A DNA stretch of 34,900 bases from JAFANK01 sp036741695 (GTDB lineage Bacteria > Vulcanimicrobiota > Vulcanimicrobiia > Eremiobacterales > Eremiobacteraceae), in assembly GCA_036741695.1 (NCBI GenBank), contig DAINRU010000024.1:1-34900 (forward strand). The letters run 5' to 3'. Both the position numbers and the translations under genes were made by a program. The notes beneath the pieces were generated by a model, which was not told the DNA's origin, did no database searches, and was given only the letters and a program-made list of their open reading frames with translations. This document shows positions 23,268 to 31,048 of this stretch, in pieces (position 1 is the stretch's first letter; the number at the start of each line of letters is the position of its first letter).

Positions 23268-24044
23268 TTGACGCCGCTCGAGGCTGCGGCTTTCGTCATG
23301 CTCGGCTTCGTCGCTGGGACCTATGGCACGATCATCGGCGTGGGCGGCGGCGTCCTCGTCGCACCCGTGCTGCTGCTCGCACACGCCGCGCCGAAGGAAG
23401 CGGCCGGCACCTCCATGGCCGTCGTGCTTGCCAACGCAGCATCAGGTTCGTTCACCTTCTTGCGCCAGCGGCGCGTGGACGTGCGCGCCGGTCTTGTGTT
23501 CGCGGTCGCCGGGGTCCCCGGAGCGTTGCTCGGCGGGCTGGCCGATCAGCACGTGCCGCCACGCCTTTTCAGTCTTCTCTTCGGCGCGTTTCTCGTGGTC
23601 GTCGGCGTCCGTCTCCTCGTTCGGCCCGGCGAAGACCGCGGCGGCGAAGCAGTCATCGCAGACGAGCGCAACACTGCCGGTTTTTCAGTCTGGCCGGCGG
23701 CGCTGATCGGCCTGGGCGCTGGATTTGTGGCTAGCCTGTTCGGCGTCGGGGGCGGCATCGTCTACGTGCCGACGATGGCCTACCTGTTCGCCTTCCCGGT
23801 GCACGTCGCGGCGGCGACGTCGACCTTCGTCATATTCCTCACCGCCATCGTCGCGACCGCGTCACATGCCTACTATCACGACGTGTTGTGGGGTCGGGCG
23901 GTCTTGATCGCGATCGGCGCTATCGCCGGGGCGCAGGTGGGAGCGCGTATCGCAGCACGCGTCCGTGCGTCGCGCCTGATGCGGTTGTTCGCGCTGGCGG
24001 TGCTGTTCGCCGCAGGATGGCTTTTCTACAAGGCGCTTGCCTGA
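23268..24044 (+). CDS. TauE/SafE family sulfite/anion permease-like protein
   Basis: This is a 258-residue membrane protein built of two homologous halves, each with the family glycine motif: IIGVGGGVLVAPVLLL near residue 25 and FGVGGGIVYVPTMAYL near residue 160. Around eight hydrophobic segments are visible. TauE/SafE (DUF81) proteins are implicated in export or uptake of sulfur anions or sulfonate products, but the substrate here is unknown and no sulfur-metabolism gene is adjacent. TTG 23268 is used because an in-frame stop lies two codons upstream. It diverges from aroF across 75 bases and converges with ubiX after 19 bases. Confidence 0.9.
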   Translation: MTPLEAAAFVMLGFVAGTYGTIIGVGGGVLVAPVLLLAHAAPKEAAGTSMAVVLANAASGSFTFLRQRRVDVRAGLVFAVAGVPGALLGGLADQHVPPRLFSLLFGAFLVVVGVRLLVRPGEDRGGEAVIADERNTAGFSVWPAALIGLGAGFVASLFGVGGGIVYVPTMAYLFAFPVHVAAATSTFVIFLTAIVATASHAYYHDVLWGRAVLIAIGAIAGAQVGARIAARVRASRLMRLFALAVLFAAGWLFYKALA

Positions 24045-24063
24045 ACGACGTGCGGCTTTTTCG

Positions 24064-24627
24064 TCAGACGCCACGCCAGCGCGCGTACGCTTCGTTCGGT
24101 ACGCCGAGCGCGTCGAGCGCTTTGCCCACCGTGTGCGCGACGATGTCGTCGACCGTCTTGGGCGTCGTGTAGAATCCGGGAATGGGCGGCAGGATGACGG
24201 CGCCGATCTCCGCTAGCTGCGTGAGCGTGCGCAAGTGACCCAGGTGCAGGGGCGTCTCGCGCACGACGAGCACGAGGCGCCGGCGTTCCTTCAAGCAGAC
24301 ATCGGCGGCGCGCACGAGCAGATTGTCGTTGAACGAGTAGGCGATCGCAGCGGCGCTCTTTATCGAGCATGGAATGACGATCATGCCGTCGGTCCGGAAC
24401 GAGCCGCTTGAGATGGGCGCGGCAAGATCGTCCGCGTTGTGGACAACGTCCGCCAACGCTTCCACCGAGGCGACGGTGCGCGCGGTTTCGATCGCCAGCG
24501 TTTTGCGGGCTTGGCCGCTCATGACGAGATGGACTCGTGTATCGGGGACCGTGCGCAGCGCCTCGAGCAGGCGGACGCCGTAGATCGTGCCGCTTGCGCC
24601 GGTGATGCCGACGATGTAGGTGCCCAC
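24064..24627 (-). CDS. ubiX: Flavin prenyltransferase UbiX
   Basis: UbiX attaches a dimethylallyl group to FMN, making the prenyl-FMN cofactor of UbiD decarboxylases. The 187 residues show the family pattern: Y-I-V-G-I-T-G-A-S-G-T-I-Y-G at the N-terminus (flavin phosphate site), H-L-V-M-S-G-Q-A-R-K-T-L, SSGSFRTDGMIVIPCSIKSA, the LVLVVRETPLHLGHLRTLTQ active-site strand, and PPIPGFYTTPKTVDDIVAH near the end. The length is standard. UbiD is not in the window, so the client enzyme lies elsewhere. It follows the SprT-like gene by 21 bases on the same strand. Confidence 0.96.
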   Translation of the reverse strand: MGTYIVGITGASGTIYGVRLLEALRTVPDTRVHLVMSGQARKTLAIETARTVASVEALADVVHNADDLAAPISSGSFRTDGMIVIPCSIKSAAAIAYSFNDNLLVRAADVCLKERRRLVLVVRETPLHLGHLRTLTQLAEIGAVILPPIPGFYTTPKTVDDIVAHTVGKALDALGVPNEAYARWRGV

Positions 24628-24648
24628 GAGCTGTCCGTTCCCGACGGC

Positions 24649-25176
24649 CTACGCGATCTCCCTGACGAGCATCTCGACATGCGGATTGAAACGCGTCGGC
24701 GAGCAGCGCGCGCACGACACCCGGAAACCAGGCCGTCGCCGGCGCACGAACTCGACCTTGCAGCGCGGGCACGATAGCACGTAGCGCCGCTGGCTCGTCC
24801 GTCGCTTCACTGGAAGGAAATGGTAGATGCTCTTGAGTCCGACCTCGCGCATCTTCCGCTTGAACGCCGCGCCGTGACCGTTGGGCAGGCCGTGCTCGTG
24901 AAGCCAGGCGTGCACCATCTCGTGCAGGAGCGTGGCTTCGACCGCCTCGGGATGCGCAGCGAGCAGCGGTGCCGATAGCTCGATGACCGGCGGGCGATGG
25001 CCGATGCGACCGGCGACGGAGGTGAGTCGGTGATTGTAGACGATCCGGTAGGCCCGCAGTACGCCGCCGAAATGCAGCGCGTTCAAGCTCGCATAGAGGA
25101 GCTGCAGGTCCGCCGCCTTGGGAGGTTCTCGTGGGTCGCGGCGATCGACCAGTGCGAATGCCACAGTCGGGACCAT
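24649..25176 (-). CDS. SprT-like zinc metalloprotease-fold protein
   Basis: The 175-residue protein has the SprT pattern: an N-terminal helical part, then ATLLHEMVHAWLHEHG with the HExxH zinc motif (H85, E86, H89), a downstream N-G-H-G-A-A-F-K that supplies a third ligand, and a C-terminal zinc ribbon with two Cys-x2-Cys pairs (S-C-P-R-C and S-C-A-R-C). SprT relatives include the eukaryotic Spartan DNA-protein-crosslink protease; bacterial members are mostly uncharacterised. ATG 25176 gives a normal length. It diverges from the D-aminopeptidase gene across 74 bases and precedes ubiX. Confidence 0.9.
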   Translation of the reverse strand: MVPTVAFALVDRRDPREPPKAADLQLLYASLNALHFGGVLRAYRIVYNHRLTSVAGRIGHRPPVIELSAPLLAAHPEAVEATLLHEMVHAWLHEHGLPNGHGAAFKRKMREVGLKSIYHFLPVKRRTSQRRYVLSCPRCKVEFVRRRRPGFRVSCARCSPTRFNPHVEMLVREIA

Positions 25177-25250
25177 ACCTTCGCGCGCGCGACGTCTGCA
25201 CCTCCACGCCCGGAGGTGACGCTGCGCATCTGCGATAACACCTGGCCGCT

Positions 25251-26081
25251 ATGAAGATCTACATCTCCGCCGACATGGAAGGCGTCGCCGGCATCACGGC
25301 AGTCGAGCAGACCGATCCAACGGGTCCGCCGGAATACGCGCATTCGTGCAAGCTCATGACCGGTGAAGTCCGTGCCGCGTGCGAGGGAGCGACGGCGGGC
25401 GGAGCGAGCGAGATCCTCGTCAACGACTCGCATTGGAACATGCGCAACATCATCCACGAGGACTTGCCGCCGCACGTGCGGCTCATCCGCGGCAGCCTCA
25501 AGCCGCTCTCCATGAATCAAGGCCTGGATCCGTCGTGCAGCGCGGCGGCCTTTGTGGGCTATCACGCGCCGGTCGGCACCGCCGATGCCGTCTTGGACCA
25601 CACCTATACCGGCGAGACGCTGTACGACGTGCGCATCAACGGCGAACGCTGCAGCGAAGCTCGCGTCAATGCCGCGGTGGCGGGGTGTTTCGGCGTGCCG
25701 GTGATCTTCATCTCGGGCGATCAGAACGCGTGCGCGGATGCGCGCTCGTTCCTGCCCTGGGTCGAAGCAGTCGAGGTCAAGCAGGCGATCGGGCGCTATG
25801 CGGCGAGCTCGCTGTCACCCGAACGCGCGCGGGCGGCCATCGCCGCCGGCATGCAGCGTGCGGTCTCTACCGTCAGCAGCCGCGGTGCTAAGCCATATGC
25901 GTTCGCATCGCCGGTCACGCTGGAGCTTGTCTTCACCTCGACGGCCAAAGCTGATATGGCATCGCTCCTGCCCGGCAGTGAACGAATCGACGGCCGTACG
26001 ATACGCTTTGGCGACCCGGACTTCCTGACGGTGTTCAGGGCCTTTCGGGCTATGATGACGCTTGGCGCGAGCGTCGCGTGA
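25251..26081 (+). CDS. D-aminopeptidase, DppA type (peptidase family M55)
   Basis: This is a 276-residue M55 zinc peptidase. The motif S-A-D-M-E-G gives ligands D8 and E10; H61 (N-D-S-H-W-N), H105 (V-G-Y-H-A-P) and E132 (T-G-E-T, I-N-G-E-R) fill the other metal positions, and H117 (L-D-H-T-Y-T) matches the catalytic His of Bacillus DppA. In Bacillus the enzyme cleaves D-Ala-containing peptides for peptidoglycan recycling or nutrition. No dipeptide transporter is adjacent, so that context is missing. ATG 25251 is the natural start. A GC-only hairpin at 26095-26108 follows the gene but has no U-tract. Confidence 0.94.
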   Translation: MKIYISADMEGVAGITAVEQTDPTGPPEYAHSCKLMTGEVRAACEGATAGGASEILVNDSHWNMRNIIHEDLPPHVRLIRGSLKPLSMNQGLDPSCSAAAFVGYHAPVGTADAVLDHTYTGETLYDVRINGERCSEARVNAAVAGCFGVPVIFISGDQNACADARSFLPWVEAVEVKQAIGRYAASSLSPERARAAIAAGMQRAVSTVSSRGAKPYAFASPVTLELVFTSTAKADMASLLPGSERIDGRTIRFGDPDFLTVFRAFRAMMTLGASVA

Positions 26082-26215
26082 GATAAACGTCCGTGTGCGC
26101 CAGCGCACTGTGGGCACGACCTGTAACGAAATGTCGCCCCGCGTCATCCTATGAGCGTGCCGGGCGCCGCACTAGCGGTCCCCCACCAAAGCGACGTCCG
26201 GCGGTTTAGCTCTGC

Positions 26216-26251
26216 AAAAAGGTACAGGCCCGGTAGCTCACGCCGGGCCTG
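26216..26251 (-). terminator. Intrinsic terminator of the UPF0158 gene
   Basis: On the minus strand CAGGCCCGG pairs with CCGGGCCTG around a 9-nt loop, followed by TACCTTTTTGC. It lies about 50 bases after the UPF0158 stop. The stem is 9 bp and very GC-rich, so this is a good terminator for the cupredoxin/HMGL/UPF0158 run. Confidence 0.8.
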
Positions 26252-26300
26252 ACCATTTCATGCGCTACCATGATTGAGGACTGATTCGCGCGGCAAGCCC

Positions 26301-27206
26301 CTAACCGGCCGGTTGCGGCTCCGTCGCCTCGTCTGTGGGTTCGTGCGCTTGCACGGCCTCCTGCTCGGCCTCGCCGTTGGATGCCGCTTGGGTTTCGCCC
26401 GCCGCAGGGCTCTCTTCGTGCGCCGCGGGCTGCGGGGTCGCAGCCTCGGCCGCGTCGGGCTCTTCGCTCGGCGGCTGCCAATCATAGTCCGCAGGACTCA
26501 GACCGTATTGCTCGGGCGTGCTGCCCAGACGGTGCAGCCAGTCGAGCGCGAGGATGTAGTGCCGCTTCGTGCGATAGGCGAGCCAGCGCCGGCGCAGCCC
26601 ATCGTCTTCGTCCACTGCCTCGCGGAAGCGCCGGAACGCCCCTTTGCCCGAGATCGCCGAGCGCAGACGGCCGGCGACCGTGATGTCTTCCACCAGACCG
26701 ATGAAGTCCGACATGATGCCGTAGCGCACGTCGGTCGTCACCGGCGTCACCTTACGCATATCCGGGTTGGCCTGCGCCTCCGCGATGCGCGCGGTCTCCT
26801 GATCGCCGAGGTTGTGCATGAAATGCTCGATCGCGCCTGTTTTCACGTTGAAGAACGCGACACTGTCGACATCCCCGCCGGTGAGTGCTGTGCCAAGCTC
26901 GTCGAGCAACGCGCTGCGCTTCACCGGACCCATACGCACCGGGCGCGCCGGCTGGCGCGCATGATGCGCGGGCATGGCCGCTTCCATACCGAGCGCGTGG
27001 CGCAGTTCGCGCGGATCGAGCGCCGGTAGACCCAGCGCGGTGAGCCGCACGTGGTGGCCGGCCAGCTCGATGAAGAGGTCTTCGAGTTTCTTGCGTGCCT
27101 GCGGGTCTGCAGCCGCGTCTTGCGGCGACAAGCCCCCGAGATCTGCGAGCGGTCTGCGGATCCATTCCGCGGTGACGTGTGTCTGATTCGCTTGTGTGTC
27201 CGTCAT
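26301..27206 (-). CDS. UPF0158 family protein with N-terminal W..P...LGG..P motif
   Basis: The 301-residue protein has three parts. Residues about 10-50 (EWIRRPLADLGGLSPQDAAA followed by DPQARKKLEDLF) resemble the W..P...LGG..P..A motif found in some Xre/MbcA/ParS-type C-terminal domains and SEC-C proteins. Residues about 90-240 match UPF0158 well: VKRSALLDELG, then DFIGLVEDITVAGRLRSAIS, G-K-G-A-F-R-R-F-R-E and RRRWLAYRTKRHYILALDWL. The last 60 residues are a low-complexity Ala/Pro/Glu tail. UPF0158 has no established function, so none is assigned. ATG 27206 has a purine-rich AGAGAAGAG eight bases upstream; GTG 27215 is less likely. It follows the HMGL-like gene by 42 bases and has its own terminator. 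Confidence 0.8.
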   Translation of the reverse strand: MTDTQANQTHVTAEWIRRPLADLGGLSPQDAAADPQARKKLEDLFIELAGHHVRLTALGLPALDPRELRHALGMEAAMPAHHARQPARPVRMGPVKRSALLDELGTALTGGDVDSVAFFNVKTGAIEHFMHNLGDQETARIAEAQANPDMRKVTPVTTDVRYGIMSDFIGLVEDITVAGRLRSAISGKGAFRRFREAVDEDDGLRRRWLAYRTKRHYILALDWLHRLGSTPEQYGLSPADYDWQPPSEEPDAAEAATPQPAAHEESPAAGETQAASNGEAEQEAVQAHEPTDEATEPQPAG

Positions 27207-27248
27207 ATGTATCACTCTTCTCTGTTTATTCGTGCCCTGTCGCGGTGC

Positions 27249-28649
27249 TTACACCGCTGCGTGTTTTTTCGTGCCGAGACCCTCTGCTATCCGCACCACG
27301 TCCTCCTCGGTGAGGCCGAGGCGGCGCATGTTATCGTAGTACTGCTGAGCGATATCGGCGACATGACCAGTTCTCGCTCGCTCTTCGCGTACCCGCTTCA
27401 CCTCTTCTAGCACGCGCTTGCTCAAGTCACTGTCAAGCGTCACGCCGGCTTTGTTGAGCCGCGCCTCGTGCTTGCGCAGCGTGGAATCGATCACCGAGAG
27501 CCCGCTATGCTTACCGTAGATGAACTGCATCTCGGCGCCCACCAAGGCGGCCGGAACCGCCTCATACATCCGTGGGTCGATGAGCATGGCGTGTGTGTGG
27601 ATGCCGGATTCATGCGTGAAGACGTTCGCGCCGATGATCGGCTCGTGTGCCTCGATGGGAACGCCCGAGACCGATTCCATGAAACGCGCCAGCTCGCGCA
27701 GCTTCTCATACTTGAACCCCGGTATCTCGACGCCGTAGAGCACGCGCAGGGCGGTCACGACCTGGTGCAGCGGCACGTTGCCGGCGCGCTCGCCGTAGCC
27801 ATTGGCGGTCACGGTGAAGGCTTTGAATCCGCAGGAGAGCGAGGTGATGCAATTGATGGTGGCCAGACCGTAATCGTTGTGGAAGTGGTTGAGCAAGGGG
27901 ATATCCGGCGGGAGAGCGGCCACGATGCGCGAGCAGTACCAGCGCGTCGCCTCGGGGGTGAGGCAACCGACCGTGTCGGGCCAGGATGGGCGAGTCCCAC
28001 CCGCCTTGATGCCCTCGCGGAACAGCTCGATGAAGTAGTCGACGTCGCCTCGGCTACCGTCCTCGCCGCCGAACTCGACGTAGCGCACGCCCTTGCTGCG
28101 CGCATAGCGGATGGCATCGCATTGCATGCGGATGTTGGCCTGCCGGTAGAACGACAGCGGGCGGTCGAGCCACTCCGACTCAGGCACGCCTTCGCGCGCC
28201 AACAAGGTCTTGCCGATCTTGTACTTCATGTGCAGATCGCTGCCCGAGGTGAAGATGAAAAATGTCACGTCACTTGGGGCAACGCCGATCGCTTCAAGCG
28301 CAGACAGCGTCGCGTCGATATCCTTAGCGTTGCTTCGGCACATGACGACGACGTCGAGGTCGGCGCGGATCTCGCCCTTGCGTTTGCCTTGCATGATGAG
28401 CTGCAAGGAGCGGCGCTCGTCCTCAGACACCGCCGGGAATCCGACGTCCATGATGTGCACACCGATGTCGGAGAGCCGGCGGCAGATCTCGTACTTCTGC
28501 TCGGGCGTGTAGGCGATGCCCGGCATCTGTTCTCCATCGCGCAAGGATGTGTCGTAGATGCGCAGCTCCAATGCGGGCGGGAACGGCACGTCGCGCGTGA
28601 AGTCGCGGGGATCGCGGATCAGCTGCTCGATCGGCTCTCGGAATTCCAC
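27249..28649 (-). CDS. Homocitrate/isopropylmalate synthase family protein (HMGL-like), substrate uncertain
   Basis: The 466-residue enzyme has the HMGL-like TIM barrel: RIYDTSLRDGEQMPGIAYTP (catalytic Arg and metal Asp), H-F-H-N-D-Y-G-L-A (metal HxHND), N-G-Y-G-E-R-A-G-N and NVFTHESGIHTHAM (the conserved SGIH His). Members condense acetyl-CoA with a 2-oxoacid. It lacks the C-terminal leucine-sensing domain of LeuA, and the sequence before the barrel (FREPIEQLIRDP) is longer than in NifV. It could be a homocitrate, citramalate, isopropylmalate or Re-citrate synthase; the sequence alone does not decide. GTG 28649 has GGAG five bases upstream. It follows the cupredoxin gene by 14 bases. No leuB-D, nif or lysine-pathway genes are adjacent. 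Confidence 0.85.
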   Translation of the reverse strand: MEFREPIEQLIRDPRDFTRDVPFPPALELRIYDTSLRDGEQMPGIAYTPEQKYEICRRLSDIGVHIMDVGFPAVSEDERRSLQLIMQGKRKGEIRADLDVVVMCRSNAKDIDATLSALEAIGVAPSDVTFFIFTSGSDLHMKYKIGKTLLAREGVPESEWLDRPLSFYRQANIRMQCDAIRYARSKGVRYVEFGGEDGSRGDVDYFIELFREGIKAGGTRPSWPDTVGCLTPEATRWYCSRIVAALPPDIPLLNHFHNDYGLATINCITSLSCGFKAFTVTANGYGERAGNVPLHQVVTALRVLYGVEIPGFKYEKLRELARFMESVSGVPIEAHEPIIGANVFTHESGIHTHAMLIDPRMYEAVPAALVGAEMQFIYGKHSGLSVIDSTLRKHEARLNKAGVTLDSDLSKRVLEEVKRVREERARTGHVADIAQQYYDNMRRLGLTEEDVVRIAEGLGTKKHAAV

Positions 28650-28663
28650 GGAATCTCCTGACG

Positions 28664-29149
28664 TTACGGCTCGACCACGATCTCGCCGCGCATGCCGGCG
28701 CTGTAATCGTAAAAACATCCGTACAGATACGTGCCGGCTCTGGTGGCTGCGATGGGGCTCGAGCGCGCGCCCGGCGCGATGTCTCCCGTCGTCCATGCTC
28801 CCGACCCGATCGTGCCCGACGCTTTGAGCGCGCTGTCGGTCCAGCGCGGATCCTGCGGGAACTCACTGGCCTCGCCTAAGGACGTCGCGGTGTGATGACG
28901 CGCGTCGCTGTTGACGAACACGACCATCTGCCCGACGTGCACCACGATGCGCCCGGGTGACACGCCCGCGTATGCACCGGCGTCAAGATGGGCCACACTT
29001 GAGTAGCGGGTGAGATCGAGCGTCACAATCACGGGCGCGCCAGCCGACAACGCCTGTGCGGCCGGCGTCACAACGGCTGCCGCCACGAGGACGGTCAGGA
29101 TGGCTGCCTGAGCGAGAGAGCGGCTGCGAGGTGTGTGGATCTGTTCCAT
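28664..29149 (-). CDS. Exported cupredoxin (plastocyanin/azurin-like) with altered copper site
   Basis: The 161 residues begin with a signal peptide (hydrophobic AILTVLVAAAVVTPAAQA) and form a single cupredoxin-like beta domain with IVVHVGQMVVFVNSDARHHT and TYLYGCFYDYSAGMRGEIVV. Type-1 copper proteins use His, Cys, His and Met. Here H85 or H86, C145 and M153 are in place, with C to M spaced by eight as in plastocyanin. The His expected three residues after the Cys is D148 instead. It may bind copper differently, bind another metal, or be an electron-transfer relic. It is the first gene ahead of the HMGL-like enzyme (14-base gap) and diverges from the HD-GYP gene across 193 bases; no clear promoter was read. 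Confidence 0.82.
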   Translation of the reverse strand: MEQIHTPRSRSLAQAAILTVLVAAAVVTPAAQALSAGAPVIVTLDLTRYSSVAHLDAGAYAGVSPGRIVVHVGQMVVFVNSDARHHTATSLGEASEFPQDPRWTDSALKASGTIGSGAWTTGDIAPGARSSPIAATRAGTYLYGCFYDYSAGMRGEIVVEP

Positions 29150-29342
29150 GGCCTATTGATTGCAACGTGCGCTGAGAGCTGTACGGCTCATAATTCGCAT
29201 GCTGGAAGCGCCATACCCCTATTGCGGGCCTCTTGGACGTGTTCGCGGCCACACTTGACCTTTGGCCGCCCTTTCGGTAACGAGCGGGAGCGCGGTGCGG
29301 TCTTACTTGCGGGCACCTATAGCCCTTCGCGGTGAGCAGCAT

Positions 29343-30683
29343 TTGAAGACAAAACGCGGCACGAACCTATGGAACCGCAGGCAGGCGGGCTCCTCGGCGC
29401 AGCCGCCTACCTATGACGAGATGATGGCTGACAGGGAGACCCCTGCCATGCTGCTCATGCTCGTCGCCATCATCCCGGTCTTGCTGTGGGCTGCGGTCAA
29501 TGCGCCGCATGTCTCGCAGACCTTCGCGAGCCTGCTGGCCGCGGCCGCCCTGCTCGAAATCGCGGCTCCCGATTCCGTGCGCTTCGGTCGGCGCATCGTC
29601 GGCGCAGCCTTCTGCATCAGCGTGGCCGGTTTCATCCTCTACGGCGCTCCGGTCGCGGTGCTTGTGGGCTGCGTGCGCGGCATCGTGCGAGCGCTTAAGA
29701 TCCCCGCCGCGCGCTTTTCAGCAGCGCAGGCGATCTCGTGGGCCATCTTAGGTCCGCTCTTCGCCGCGCTCTTAGCGATGCTTGTGGCCAAGCATTCCGC
29801 CCCTCTAGCTGGTACGTTCGTTTTCGTCATCGCGGCGTTCGGGCTCGAGCTCTTCGCCGCAACCGCCGGCTTCGCGCGCACCGCAGCCGCATCACCGGCC
29901 GAGGCCTGGCGCGGATTTTTCCCCTGGCCGCCGCTGCAGTTCATCGCCTTCGGCGCCGTCGGCTACGCAGTGGCGGGCGAGCTTGCCGCCGGCCACTTGG
30001 GCGTGCTCCTCTTCTTGGCCGTGCCCTTTGCCATCGCGCGGGCGAGCCTCGGCTCTGCCGGCTGGGGGACGGAGAAATACATCGCGGCATTGGAACGCGA
30101 GAACGACACCTTGCTCAATCGTATCGGTCAGTTCGACCGCGCTAATGGCGACCTCATCGAGGCGCTCGCCATCGCCATCGACGAGCAGGACGGAGCCGAA
30201 CGTGGACGGACGATGCGCATCGCCCAGATCTCGTCGCGCATCGGGTCGGCGCTGGGCATCAGCGGCTGGAACCTTGAGATCCTGCGACGGGCAGCGCTGC
30301 TGCATGACGTCGGCATCCTGGCGCTCCCCACAGGCGAACGGGGTTCGGCGCACTGCGAGCTCGGCGCCCGGCTCGTCGCCCGCTGGCGCGACGGACGGGT
30401 CATCACCCAAGTCATCGAGCAGCATCACGAGCGCCTGGACGGCAGCGGCTACCCGCGCGGCCTTAAAGGCGAGCAGATCGTGCTCGAGGCGCGCATCGTC
30501 GCGGTGGCCGAGGCGTTCATCGCCTTGACGTCTGGTCCACAGGCGGTGAGCACGCTCGAGGCGCTCGACGACATCAGCGCCCGCAAAGGCGTGGAGTTCG
30601 ACACCCAGGCCGTCGAGATGCTGGCGCAGGCGGTCGAGCCGCGCACGGCCGACGTCCTGCCCATGACCCGCCGTAACCGCTAA
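29343..30683 (+). CDS. Membrane HD-GYP-type protein, metal site partly degenerate
   Basis: The 446-residue protein has an N-terminal membrane region of several helices (about 35-240, e.g. AMLLMLVAIIPVLLWAAVNA), a short linker helix and an HD-GYP domain (about 270-440). Catalytic HD-GYPs hydrolyse c-di-GMP. Retained are H321-D322 (LLHDVG), H337 (HCELG) and HHERLDGSGYPRGLKG with H361-H362. Changed are the first metal His (R289 in G-R-T-M-R-I-A), the Lys of HDIGK (Ile here) and the last metal Asp of V-A-D (E390). It may be a weak enzyme or a c-di-GMP receptor. I used TTG 29343, with GGTGAG six bases upstream; the frame continues to 29262. TTGACC (29255) and TAACGA (29278) could be a weak promoter. 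It converges on the DUF309 gene with a 4-base overlap. Confidence 0.85.
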   Translation: MKTKRGTNLWNRRQAGSSAQPPTYDEMMADRETPAMLLMLVAIIPVLLWAAVNAPHVSQTFASLLAAAALLEIAAPDSVRFGRRIVGAAFCISVAGFILYGAPVAVLVGCVRGIVRALKIPAARFSAAQAISWAILGPLFAALLAMLVAKHSAPLAGTFVFVIAAFGLELFAATAGFARTAAASPAEAWRGFFPWPPLQFIAFGAVGYAVAGELAAGHLGVLLFLAVPFAIARASLGSAGWGTEKYIAALERENDTLLNRIGQFDRANGDLIEALAIAIDEQDGAERGRTMRIAQISSRIGSALGISGWNLEILRRAALLHDVGILALPTGERGSAHCELGARLVARWRDGRVITQVIEQHHERLDGSGYPRGLKGEQIVLEARIVAVAEAFIALTSGPQAVSTLEALDDISARKGVEFDTQAVEMLAQAVEPRTADVLPMTRRNR

Positions 30684-31048
30684 GAAGCCAAAAGGCGAGG
30701 GCGCGAGCCGATGATATCGGCGGGCGTCGTCGTGTCCAGCGCTGCCAGCACGCGGCTTGCATAGCGGGCCAGCGCTGCTTGATCGATCGCGCATGGCGCA
30801 TTGTCAGGGTGGGTGAGCCTGAGGATGGCGCGCTCGAGGGTCGTTCGCGCACCCACGATGTTTCCTCGTTGCAAGTGATGGAATGCTGCCGCAAGTTGGA
30901 TGAGACCGCGCAGGCCCCGGTCGCGGCTTTTGATCCACCGCGGCTCAAGCGTCTCGTGCGCGTCGAAGAACCGCTCGCTGTTCCAGCACTCGGCAAAACG
31001 GGCGAGGTCGTCGCCGCTGCCGCCGGCGTCTCGCTGATCGTCGCTCAC
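30680..31048 (-). CDS. DUF309 domain protein
   Basis: This 122-residue helical protein has the DUF309 signature: FAECWNSERFFDAHETLEPR with the conserved H-E, a W-I-K-S-R-D-R-G-L-R-G-L-I-Q-L-A-A-A-F helix, H-H-L-Q-R-G-N and G-A-R-T-T-L-E-R-A. The conserved His and Glu suggest a metal or small-molecule site, but no function is known. The ATG overlaps the hemL stop by four bases, so it is the downstream, coupled partner of hemL. Its last bases overlap the convergent HD-GYP gene. Confidence 0.9.
   Translation of the reverse strand: MSDDQRDAGGSGDDLARFAECWNSERFFDAHETLEPRWIKSRDRGLRGLIQLAAAFHHLQRGNIVGARTTLERAILRLTHPDNAPCAIDQAALARYASRVLAALDTTTPADIIGSRPRLLAS

Noticed and set aside
23193..23384. N-terminal extension of DAHP synthase
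   Set aside because: The extra residues are charged shadow-like sequence that overlaps the divergent TauE gene; ATG 23192 gives the normal length.
26095..26108. GTGCGC-CA-GCGCAC hairpin after the D-aminopeptidase gene
   Set aside because: The loop is too short and no T-tract follows, so I do not call it a terminator.
27468..28661. 397-residue plus-strand open frame
   Set aside because: Antisense to the HMGL-like synthase, which has complete active-site motifs.
29255..29283. TTGACC-N17-TAACGA as promoter of the HD-GYP gene
   Set aside because: Spacing is right, but the -10 box matches the consensus poorly; kept only as a note in the gene entry.
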